A stretch of DNA of 64,000 nucleotides from Gavia stellata (Eukaryota > Chordata > Aves > Gaviiformes > Gaviidae): NCBI RefSeq assembly GCF_030936135.1, contig NC_082612.1:15235001-15299000 (forward strand), read 5' to 3'. The notes beneath the pieces were generated by a model. It ran no database searches and was not told the DNA's origin. It saw only the letters and a list, made by a program, of their open reading frames with translations. Position numbers and translations under genes: made by a program. Shown here in pieces: positions 27,101 to 39,100 of this stretch (position 1 is the first letter of the stretch; each line of letters begins with the position of its first letter).

Positions 27101-30100
27101 TGTCACAGCTAATGGATTATCAAGTGACTAATGATGCCCTAGGAGTTGTTACAGTTCTGTTTCACCAAGTTGTGTAAAGCACATAAAGAGTAATTCTGCA
27201 CAAGGCAATGGCAACACTGCAGGTTATATCAGTGTCACTGCAACCTGGATCCTGCTTCCACTAAGTGGGCAGAAAAATCATTGGGGTCCCCCACCAAAAG
27301 TGGAAAAAACACTTGGAAAAATACAACTTGACAAAAACTGTTACAATTTTAGCTACATTTCATGAAGATGATCACTGTATAGTATTTACTCTTGCAAGAG
27401 TAATCAAGATTTTTTTGTAATTAAAGGAAAATTATTATTTATATTTTTTAAAATAAAAAAAAGTTATAATATCATCTATTCTTTACCATTCCTTCTTCCC
27501 CTCTGAAAGAACTGTCCAAGCTTGTAGATTCAGTTTAAAAATTAGACTGGTTAATTTCCTCTATTTACATAGGAATCTGCTTTCAAATATCAAAAGTCCA
27601 TCAATTTCCCTTAGGCACAGCTTAATGGATTTTTCAAGTACAGGTTGTAAATTCTTTTGAAGTTTTAAGAGATCAGGCAGTTCAGCTTATTACAGGCCAT
27701 GATAACTGTCCTGAATTGGCCTTTAAATACCAGCCTCCTTAACTGGGAGAGTAACTTTTCCCCCCCTTGAATGTGCATACTGTATCTACCTCTATATGGA
27801 CTGTAACTTTATAACATCAGATGTCAGTGCTGCTCCTTTTGATAACAAGCTTTTTGTTTTGAAATATGGCTTAAGGAAATGCAATAATCAGTCGTATTAT
27901 TACATATTACAGTCATCTTTCCCATTTCTATTATATCCACCGTCATTTGTCATCTTAAATTGTGCTAAGCTTTTTATAATTCTGCTGAGAGAACTTGAAA
28001 TGCTTGCTGCAATGATCCAAAGTTTCTCAATCTTAATTGCATTATCAATGAAAAATACTAAATAAGCAAATACTTTTGGTCATTTCCAACACAAACAGAT
28101 GAAAATAAGATTAAAAAAATAACTATCTCTGTAATTGTTTGTTTTTAATCTTTCAGATGAACATGTTTCCCATATAAATATAGCACAATGAGAGAGGATT
28201 GTTCCTTGCATACCGAGACCAGTGAAATATTCAACAGCATTTTCCATGTCTTCAGAGTTACTGAATGTGCAATCCAGATACACCTACTCTCCCAAAAATA
28301 ATAGGGATAATAAACATCAGTCAATGGGCTATTAAACATACAGGTCCAGCCCTCAAGCAAGATGACACTTGTGACTCAATTATTACAGCGAATTAATCAC
28401 TTGTCTCTGAAACACAATCCATTCTTATCATGGAGCCCAAAGATAACCTCAGTACCCTTTAAATTCTACCAAGGCAATATATTTTAAAGACACATACCTT
28501 ATTTAGGATTTCAAAAGCTGATACACCAAGTCAAAAACAAAAAAAAAAAAGGAAAAAAGAAAAGCAGTTTTAAAAGTAGAAGTCATTCATGTATTTATAC
28601 GCTTCTTTTCCTTCCCTTTTAGGATGGTCAGTGAAGAAATCATTACATTAATTACCAAACATTTAACTAAGTGAGCAGAACAGCATCTGAGCTAACTGGT
28701 AATCTTTAGTAAACAACAGTGATTTCAACCATGAAATGCCACAAATTATTAAGTTAAGATCAAATTTCCTGTATAAAATAGTAGCTCTAAGTGTTAGTTT
28801 GGCCTAGAAAGCCAGACAATTTTCTTTTTTTTTTTTTTTTTAAGCTGTTGTCCTGAAACCTGTTCTACCTGTGATGCCACTTAAACACACAAGCAAAGAC
28901 CTAACGTGGATTTCCGCTTGCTTAGAAAACCACAAGCTGTTTGCACCTATTTCTTCAAAGCCGTTTACTGAACAACCGGACCCTTTGTTCAGCTAGACAC
29001 AGACAGCGTGCTCCCAGGCACCCACACTGCAGGAAAATGATACACAACTCAGAGCTTACTGGTTTAGGATCAAAGGTCTACTACAAAATCCGCATTGTTC
29101 TCTGGCTTGGAGAGACCCTAGATCAAAGGACAGACATTATGTCTTGAATATTAACTTGCTGTTTCTTTTTCGTTCTTGAACTAACACTTTCCTTTATTTA
29201 AACATTACTATGATGCTATGAGAATGTGGAGTAGTAATTACTTTTAGAGATATTTAAAGTTTTAAACTTTTTCATGCACTAAGCGATCTGAAACTGGTGT
29301 CTCTGAAGACTCTTGAGACCTAATAATGAGCTATTTTTGGTTTTTTACATGCATGTAACATGACTCTGTGAGGAGCTATGGATCTTCACTTGAGGCAGTT
29401 TGTGGCAGGCCTCTCCTTATGACATTGACAAGAAAAGTTTAGGATGCTTTTCTTTATAAGATCTGTTTTCTCTTTAAGGAATCCCTGGGCATATGCCTCT
29501 CAAACCATACTTCAAGCTTTGATCAATGCCTTCCTCTGTATAATGCACAAACCATATCACACCTGAGCAGAGACGGTAGAAATTTGAATCCTTCAGATGC
29601 TAAACAGGGATAAGTTTCTACAGTTGTAATCTGAGAGATGAAAATAGGCCCGTGTACAGAACTAATACTGAAAATTTTCATGCATTTCACAGAAAAAAGT
29701 CACTGTAATGTATGCTTTATTTTCCAGTATAAGGCCATTATACAGAACCATTTATTTAAACACGCAGCAAGGTAGGGCCCTTCAGAGAGGGAGACCGAAC
29801 CGGAATATATGTAAGAAACCTCAAACCCTGAAACAATAAAACCAAGAAACTGCTTTCTCCTCCATCCTCACACACACATAGCACCGTGGACACCAGTGAA
29901 CTCACAAGTTTTATGAAGCTCTCATGAGACATCTTAACAGAACAGTCAGCAAGACAAAAATAATTTCCATTCCTGCCTGTGCTCTGGTATCAGACTTTCA
30001 AAATGGGAATAGTGACTAAGAGAATTTAGTAATGTTTGGATGCCTGGTATTTATCTCACCTTATGGTGACATTATCTTTACCGATAGAATGCTTTTTCTG

Positions 30101-33100
30101 AAATATGTTATATACTTTGTGAACCACTCTGTATAAATATTTAAACAGCAGTAATTCTACTAACAGAAGCTCTGACAACACACCCAACTGCTTTCTTTGA
30201 TGACACTTTAAGTGGCTTTCCTTCTTGCTACAAAGCTTAATGGGAGTAAAAACATTTCAGATCACTTAACATAACTAATCCTTCAACTTTCACTGACATG
30301 CGGCAGCACCAAAATGATTGACCTCAAAGTTGTGGCATTCACATACAGCTTTCTTTGGCCTAAGAAACTCAAACCTTTTCTCTCCAAATTTCTTCTTTTT
30401 TTAAAATTGTTGATGAGAAATATATTCGCTACTTCAAATCTTACTAACATTAAGCAATGCCAATAGTAAGACCAAGCAATAACCTGCTTTCTTTGCATTT
30501 GATCATTGTGAGATGTGGAATGCTGTGAACAAAATATAGCACAAGGTATTTGCTTTTGTATGTATGTCAGGGAGTGTTCACAGAATCTCACCACAGGTGA
30601 ACAAAAGAACAGAGTAATCATTCCTGAATTGCTTTTATTTAGAAAAAGCGTGAGGAGTATTTCCTGTGTTGCTTGCTATAGCAAGGAACACAATCATACT
30701 GGATATACCTGTATGTGGTCATAGCTGCACACAACTACTCTGTCAAAAGGCCATCTCTTGCTATCGACAAAAACTCCGTTGACTGCACTGATGTAATCTA
30801 ACACCTCTGTAGGTATTTAAGTACTTAGGATGTAATAATCCAACCTCATATGCTATATTGCCCTTTACTCAATCCCAGCTATATTTTTACCATCTTTCTT
30901 ACAAATAAAGGGGTTCAGACCTCAGAGATTGCCATTACACATAGAGGACTGTGCCTAGTACTTTGCTGCAAGTTTACCTACTTTATATTTGAACTGTTAA
31001 GCAGTTCATAAAACTGCAAAGTTCTGGAAGTGATGCCAATATTAGTTGAACTGTTAAGCAGTTCATAAAACTGTAAAATTCTGGAAGTGGTGCCAATATT
31101 ATGGACATTTCTGTAAAAATTTGTAATATAAAAAAGCCCACAAATGTAAAAAATATGTATCACGTTCCAGGTTCATTAAAGCTAATCATGGCCTGAATCA
31201 ACATTAATTTATGCTGTGTATGGTCACTTATCCATACAAGTAGTTTTGGAACACTATCAGATCTTAATAATAAAATTTTGCATTTTCCTTTTCTTTTTCT
31301 AGGGCTGGCTAACACAGGATTACTATTACCCCTTAATGCTGCAAATAATTCTATTAATATATACTTTAAAGTCTTTGCCTCTCAATTTCTTTCTTTTTCT
31401 CCTTGTGGGGTTCTCTGGTCCTTGTGTTAGAGGCATCACAGCGCACCTCATCATGACTAACTTGACCAAAGGACTGTGTGAATACAGTCACATCCCAGAT
31501 CAAAGCTGTGCTCAGCTTTTTTCCAGTTGGAAAGAGGCAATTCAGGCTCACTATTGCCTTACTCCTTTGCCGAGTCTAACAATCATTCCAAATTTGGTTG
31601 GCATACATCATCTGTTAGCATATTGCACTTCACAATGGGAAATTCTATCTGTTTAAACAATCCATTTTTTCCCAGTATTAACAAAAACCCCAAAGCATTC
31701 ATCTTTCAGACACAACAAGGCATACGGCTATGAAATCTTCTTTTTCACTTTAATGGACTATAGGACTATCCACTGTAGGAGTGGTAAGTATATATACTTA
31801 CCCACTGTATATGCACTTACAGTACTGTCTAAGTATTAGAAATGTTTGGTGGATCAAGTTATCATTCTGCAGAAAGACAAAACTGGTGACACTTCACTCT
31901 TTGCAACTCAAATTTTACACATTTGAGAAAGAAGGTTTTCCAGTTTCTTATCAATCAATCCATTGCCAGCAGTCTACTTCCAGGTCAGATCAAAACAGAG
32001 TGGCAGCCTGTTTCCTGTCTGTTTATTCAAAAAGGAAATAGTCTTACAAAGTAGTGTATTCTTAAGAGACTTTTCATTTCAGAGCATACTCTTTAACAAA
32101 TTGACCTTAAGCCCTGGCTATCTTTCCATATGACACAGGCTGAGTTCAGAACTACTCTGAATTTATCTGGTGATAGGTTGTTAAGTATTTTGCCAGATAG
32201 TACTCTCGGAAAGAAAGCTTTGTAACAAAGAAAGAAAGAAAGAAAGAGAATATATGATAACCTATCAAAGTTGTATTGAAAAATAGAAACATGATAATTT
32301 TCTGTCAGTTAATATAAAATAATTACCTATATAGTAATTTAGCTTTATATATATATAAAATAATTTTATATCTACTAAACACTGCATAGAAAGCAGTTTT
32401 GATCTGCTGATAATAAATAATTTTGTTTTCCATGAAAATAAAAAATCTGGTCATTGAGGCTGGCAAAGAAAACAACTCTTTCCTTGCCGCAATGGCTTAA
32501 TTCTGCATTATTTCTCTTCCTATTCTCTGAAAAGGATAAAGAAGCCTTTCGACAAATCTCATCAGGCTAAAGACCATGACACTCTAACTTCATTCTTATG
32601 GCAAATTCACTTCTGATGTAAATCCTTCAGTCAGAGGAATTACACCAGTGATTATTTTGGCCCATTCATATTCTATTTAGAGAAAACAACATTTTTCCCC
32701 TCATCAATTTGACTGTGTCTGTTTTGACTAGCTGACTTCTGCAAGACATACAAAAGGGTAGAAATAAACAGTAGCTAACAGAAATATTCTCCTGGATCTT
32801 TAGCTTCTTATTTTTCTTCATGTAACAGAGTGAAAATTACTTTTTTATTATAGAACACAGAAATCAGCCCCCAAATTCTCGTTAATCAAAAGCTCCAAAG
32901 AATCAGCTCAGTATAGCTTAAATACCAAACCTGACCACTACTGAATATCACGGATTTGTCTAATCACATTACGAAACTCCTGCCTCATTTAGCTCCATTA
33001 TATCCTCAAGATTGGATTAGCAAGAAAGATTTAGACAGGGACTAAAAGAACAAACAGAAGTTTGACAATAAAGTACATGGCTTTTCTTCTGCTTTTGTCT

Positions 33101-36100
33101 AACAGTATCAATTCTCAAATTGAATTCTGTGTCTCCAACTTTATAATAAAAAAGGAAGACTTGCATTTCTACCTTAAAAGTGCACTAATCTCAACACACG
33201 GCGAATTACTGTGCATTCCAAATTAGCCCCAATTAAATATTTCTACTCTATAGCTTTATCTCATAGTACACAAATTTTTTCATCTACAGTATTGTCACAA
33301 AACTAATCCTATACCTGTGTAAACTACTGTAATCACAGACTCTGCTGCAGTAACCGTAAATCTAATCCTCACAGATCTGCTTCAGAGTAATAAACCAACC
33401 ATCTAGTCCTACGCCAATAAAGAAAATAAAATCTAATCCTCAAGTCCAACTGCAGTAACAAAACAGTGTAAGCCAAAGCGCACGATACATATTTACACTG
33501 CATCCAAAGTGCACGATACATATTTACACTGTATCTTAAACAGTTCATGTCTGTTCTGCCAGTTTTTCTACTGAGTAAGCAAATCCTAGACCCGTGTTTT
33601 CAGCTGTTTAAAAAAAAAAAAAACACCACAGTGGAAGAGAGTATTTAATCAGTAAAACTTCCAAAGAGGAAAGTCCCAGCAAAACAAAATTGCTTCTTCA
33701 TACTCACCATCATCTGTGTCAGCCAAGATTATTACTTTAGTGCTTGGGAATTCAGTGCCAATTTGGCCACCCACTGGCATACTCAGAGAAATATTGAAGG
33801 TCTCGTCTTCCTCATATAGAGAGTCATCAATAATGATAATACGACAGATTTTCTCAGTCTCATCCTTATTAAAATGAACAATGCTGCTATGATCTTCAGG
33901 ACGTGAGATGTAGTCACAGTAAGACAAGACAGTGGATGGTACTGTGCCAGTAGCAGAACCTATGAGGAGAGGGGGTAAAAAAAATGAATTACAGGGACTC
34001 AGTACTTTAAAGAAGCAGAAGAACAACAATCCTTTAAATGAAACAAACACAGAAAAAGTGGTTTATGCAGGAACTGACTAGTAAGTGTGCTTTGGTAACA
34101 AGTTAAACATAAGAAATTCCTCCTATTTATAATTACAACTTCTCCAGTAGCAAAGTGGCTCAGAGGGCTCTTATTATCACCCAGCACCCTTATGAAAACA
34201 TTTCTTCTCTCAATTAACTCTATTATCTCCAGTTATCCTGACTCAGCCTTTTTGTGGGGCTGCACTTCAACCAGGTGAGAGAAGTGAGAAAACTAATTAA
34301 AAAAATAAAAACCTCTCAAAAATATGCTTTGATATGAATTATGTAAAGCACAGCCCCATCAACAGTTGAACAGTCACAATAAAAAGCAATTTTGTGAGAG
34401 AAGAAGAGTGCAAACGCAGTTAGGAGAGGCAAGGGGCAAAAACCCCAACTACGTTTTGCTATTGAAAGATGAGGATGTGGAGCCACACCCAATTTAACAT
34501 CACACACAACTGACCACATTTCCTAACATTTGCACTGAAAACCAGCAAGATGTTTTCCCTTTTCACTTCTACTCACTATTCTTTAATGGATCAGAATGCT
34601 TATGAAAGTCACTGGGACTTCAGGATGAGGACTCTTCCTGAACAAAAAAATGTGAATTTGAACTTCACATTTACCTCACTGTGTGATTCTTAGAAGGTGG
34701 GGGAAAAAATATCCCTCCCTCTTACTTCTGCTGCATTTATTTGTGTGAAATACTTGTTAAAAAACCCCTAAGGCTTATATGCAATATGAACCTAAGAACA
34801 GCTGTGGATTTGCACTACCGGCATCCTTGTAGCCAGCTGGGATGTTACTATATGGTTGGGTGGACTGCTAGATGGGTGAACACTGGCGAGCTCACCAGAA
34901 TCAAAGGGTGGTGGGTTAATAGTTTGTACTCCACCTGAAGGCCAGTTACAAGTAGAGTTCCTCAGTGGCCTGCCCTGGGTCCACAGTGATTTTCAGGGGA
35001 CAAAAGCCTGAGCAACCCTGTCCACCTCACAGCTGCCCCTGCTTTGAGGAGCAGATCTAACTGGAGATCTCTCAAGGTCCCTTCTAACCGACATAATTCT
35101 CAGTACGTTAGGTGGCCTGATTTTCAGAGGTCATAAGTATACACAACATCCATTGATTACCTTCTTTTACTGTGGACAGGGGTTAGTAATGTGTCAGATG
35201 CTTATTAAGCAGGTTGAGAAAGGTTAAATGAGAGACAGTGCCATGTTTACCATGCTTGCTGTGTTTAAAACTTAGAGAAAAATTATTTTACTGCAGCACA
35301 TTTATGAAAAACACAGATCATGACAACAATTACAGCAATTGTGCATTTGAGTAATGGCTAGCGTTATTAAGGCCAGACAGGTTGACAGCCTACAAGTACA
35401 AAAAGCCTTAAGTAACTCGGTAAGATTTTCTGTGCCTCAATACACAACAAAAGAGGGGAAAATTCTGTTAAGCCCTTATAAGTCACTGATGGAGGAACAA
35501 ATGACCTCTGAATGCCTGACACTGTGAAGATTCCTGCCAATCACTCAGGCTGACTCTTACAGGTAAGGGTAACATAGAAACAAAAGACATTAAAAGGATT
35601 TTCTGAACCATAAGTTTAAATAAGTCACCCAGCTGAGGATGATCCTCCATCTTCCCCACCCGTGAAGCATACAGAATGCTGGTATCTCAAGGTATCGCTA
35701 GCTGATAGAAGACTTCTATACAAAAACCAGGTTTTTCCAATCAAAACTTTCATATTTCACTGCTTAGGATAAATCCTAACTTCTACCTTAAGCCTGGTTT
35801 AATTTATAAATACCCATTACCTTACCTTTACTAAATCTATTTTTGAATTTACATTTTAGTTTTGATTAAGAATTATCTGATATGTTTTATAATACCTAGT
35901 ATTTTTAGAATATCTAATATTTTCTCTCCTCTGCCATCTCGCTTTTTCAGTTTATAGTGGGCTTATTTTGCAGTCAAGAACTATATTTGGAAAACTTAAG
36001 ATTCAAAGGAGTTGAAGAAAGAACCATATTATCATTTACCTGTCTGTATTAACTGTAGTATTTGAGTGACTATCACCATGCTGAAAGTCAGCGCACCACC

Positions 36101-39100
36101 ACAAACTTACATTGACACATCTCTGAATATCTAGTGAAGATAGGGTTGTGATCTGAACTTTATAGCTGGCCTTTAGCTTAACCAAAACCCCAAAATCTCA
36201 TTTGATTTTAGAAATGGTTCAGTTCTAAATCTACACCTCTTCTCTGTGGTTCATGACCAACTCCATATGCCTTCTTTGATAACACAGATTCAAAAATGAG
36301 ATAAAAAGCATTATTAAGACAGATCACTGCTTTGTGCAGCCTTCTGTGTCAGTTATGTTTAAACAAAAAGTGATACTCAATGCCTGTAGTCTGCCAATTT
36401 TGAAATACTAGTTCTTGCTGAATCAACTGAAGCCCTGACTTGGCTTCTTCCAGCTACATAATCAAAAAGCAAAACACTGATGACAGGAAAAATCCCACAC
36501 TGCGGACGTCAGTTCTCATTCAGAGTATATACAAGGGTGCAATGATCAGTCAGATCCTCAACAACAGGAGAGGTACAGGGCTTAAGACTAGAAGAATCCT
36601 GTTTTCCCTCTAAACAATCGCTGCAGGGACAGGCATTTCCACTTCAGCAGGAAAGACTGCAGGAAAAAAAGTGGTGCCTCTTTGAAAAAAGGTATACATA
36701 TATATACACATATATGTATGTGTACATACATGTATACATACATATATGTGCGTGCACACACACATTCTTACATTTTGGGCTTTAAAACACTCTTTAAGCA
36801 GAGAACTAGACACACAGAAGTTGCCTGCAAAAATAACTTCTTCCAGTGACTGAAGTTACCGGCAATACTTGCTGACTAACACCACCCACATTTGCTCTCT
36901 TATTTACCTAAACATGAACATTACACTGAATAATCTGTTACCTAGCTAGACAACATACCTTGGTGTGTAGAACAAATGACCATCAGTTCTTGACTGACAT
37001 CTCCAGATCTTCTCACAGGAATCAGCAGTTCACCTATATCTTCCTCTACTCTATATTCCAGCTGAGGAATATACACTGTAGATACTGAAGAAAAACATGA
37101 TGAGAGAAAGGGAGGACCAAGGTTGAACACCTGTATGACATTACATACAGAGTATGAATTTAGCCAGGGAAGAGATTTAATAAGAAACACAAATTCCTTG
37201 TTCAGCTAGGTGAAGCTTTAAGACAGGGCTGAACCACAACAGAGCAAAGAGAGATGAGGTATACAGGTACTCACAGGACCCGCAAGTGAACAATACTGCA
37301 CCTAATCACAAATTCTCAGGGAACGAGAAGTGATACATACCATCACCAGGATCCACGATTTCAACCGTTGCTATCGCTGGAATCTCAAGGGCAGCCATAA
37401 CCGGATCAGACAGAACAATCTGGAATGTTTCAGATGCCTCGTATTCATTGTCTGCAAATATCCTCACTCGCCAGGTAGCCGAAGCCTGTCCGGGATTGAA
37501 CTGGACCTGTTTCTGAGGTTTTCCCTTGAAGTCTTTATCCTTTACTGCTGTACCATCTTTGGTTCCAATACCTGCATAAAAATTCAGAGAAATTATTCTC
37601 CATGCATTTTAGTATTTTAATAAAATTAAAACAACAACCACAAAAAATAGTTTTAAAATGCTAATCTGGCAGTTACTGACCTTCATAAAAAAATAAGGAT
37701 GGTTATATCACACTTCCTCTAACATTGTTGCATAGCTCATAAAGAAATAGGTAATTAGGGTAGGGGCCTGCCAACATTTGTGTGCATAAAGAATTGTATT
37801 TGCATGAAAAATTCCACTGACTTCATCTTCTGGGCACTTAAAACCTATACAAGCATCAACAAAGTTACTGAGGCATGAGGTTATTTATCAAATATGACTG
37901 AACAGAACTGTTCAACAAGGCCAATTTTCCCGTCTATATAAAAAATTGTGGAATAAGTTTTCCAGTTATGCCTGGATATATCAACCTGTTAAGAAATTTA
38001 TTTATGTCAATTAAGGTGTTCAAGGCTTTGTTGAAGGTATAATTTAGTCACCCACATAAAAAAACAACCAACCAAACAAAAACCAAACCCACCGCTCACC
38101 TCTTTCAAAAAGAAATTGACCTTTATATGTTTAATAATTTGTGCTCACAGTTCCTGTTACTGCTCTGTATCTGTGCTGTACTTATACACATTTAAGATCT
38201 GTAAAGTTCTTTTATCACTTTTACCTGTACACTAAAATAAACCCTAAAGACTTTTGCCATCTGTCCAAGTCTTGCTTCTGCAGATGCTCTCCTAGCTAGA
38301 TGAATAAATAACCGGATGTTTGATGTGGAATTGCAGCCTAGTGCGACAGAACAATGTTCTCGGGGTTTATTGGGTCCACCACACTATGCAAATTTGCTCC
38401 TTCTCTCCCACCCCCATTTTTTCTTCCTCGTGTAACTCTAAACTGCAATACCTAGTCACATACCCATCCTCTCTGCTGGCGTACTATCCAAGCAAAAGCT
38501 TTTCATTGTACAGGATTAAAAGACTGCACATTCTCATCTTAATGCAAACCACAGAGGGTAGCTGGATAGAGATTCTAGGGCTAGAGATGAATCCATTTAA
38601 TTTGAAGTTAAGGAGCAGATGAGGATCTACCTGAAAGTAGGTTTTGTTTGCTATTCAGATCAGATGGCTTTTGCTGCAGCATGAGTTCATAAAACGATGA
38701 TAAACCATGAAGGTTTTGAAAGAGCAAAAACTATATCCAGAAACATGAACATGCTTTATTGGAAACTCACGTGCAGGATACTACAACTGACATAGGATTC
38801 ATTCAGCTTTTGCTACTTAATGCAGCACAAACACTCAATTTTTAAATTTTTTTAAATATGTTTTTTTTCAGTGAGACTGTATCATACATAAAAATATATT
38901 ATAGGAAGGCACTCAAGAAAAGATTTTTTAAATACAAAGAGTTGTTACACATTTTTAACCCCCAGTTGTTACACCCCTGCATATTTTTATAGCTAGGTTT
39001 CTTGTTTGTTTTAATCAAAAGGTGCACAAATACTGGCAGAATCCAACTGTGGATGTAACGAAGATCTGTAACTCACCACGGGGTTTTGACATTCATTACT

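Larger units (their letters stand above)
24587..33707 (-). other. FREM2: FREM2 intron (9,121 bp)
   Basis: GT-AG phase-1 intron between the Calx-beta 2 and Calx-beta 3 modules, the longest intron fully inside the window. It contains a 57-bp tandem duplication (30991-31104), an AAAG microsatellite (32227-32248), a 31-bp tandem duplication (33473-33534), and A or T runs near 25177-25190, 28538-28550 and 28826-28842. I saw no exon that would fit in frame, and none is needed. Confidence 0.85.
33960..36958 (-). other. FREM2: FREM2 intron (2,999 bp) with CR1 fragment and microsatellite
   Basis: GT-AG intron between the two Calx-beta 2 exons. It contains a decayed CR1 LINE 3' end (about 34833-35105) and an AT/GT palindromic microsatellite (36692-36764). 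Otherwise it is AT-rich. Confidence 0.85.
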
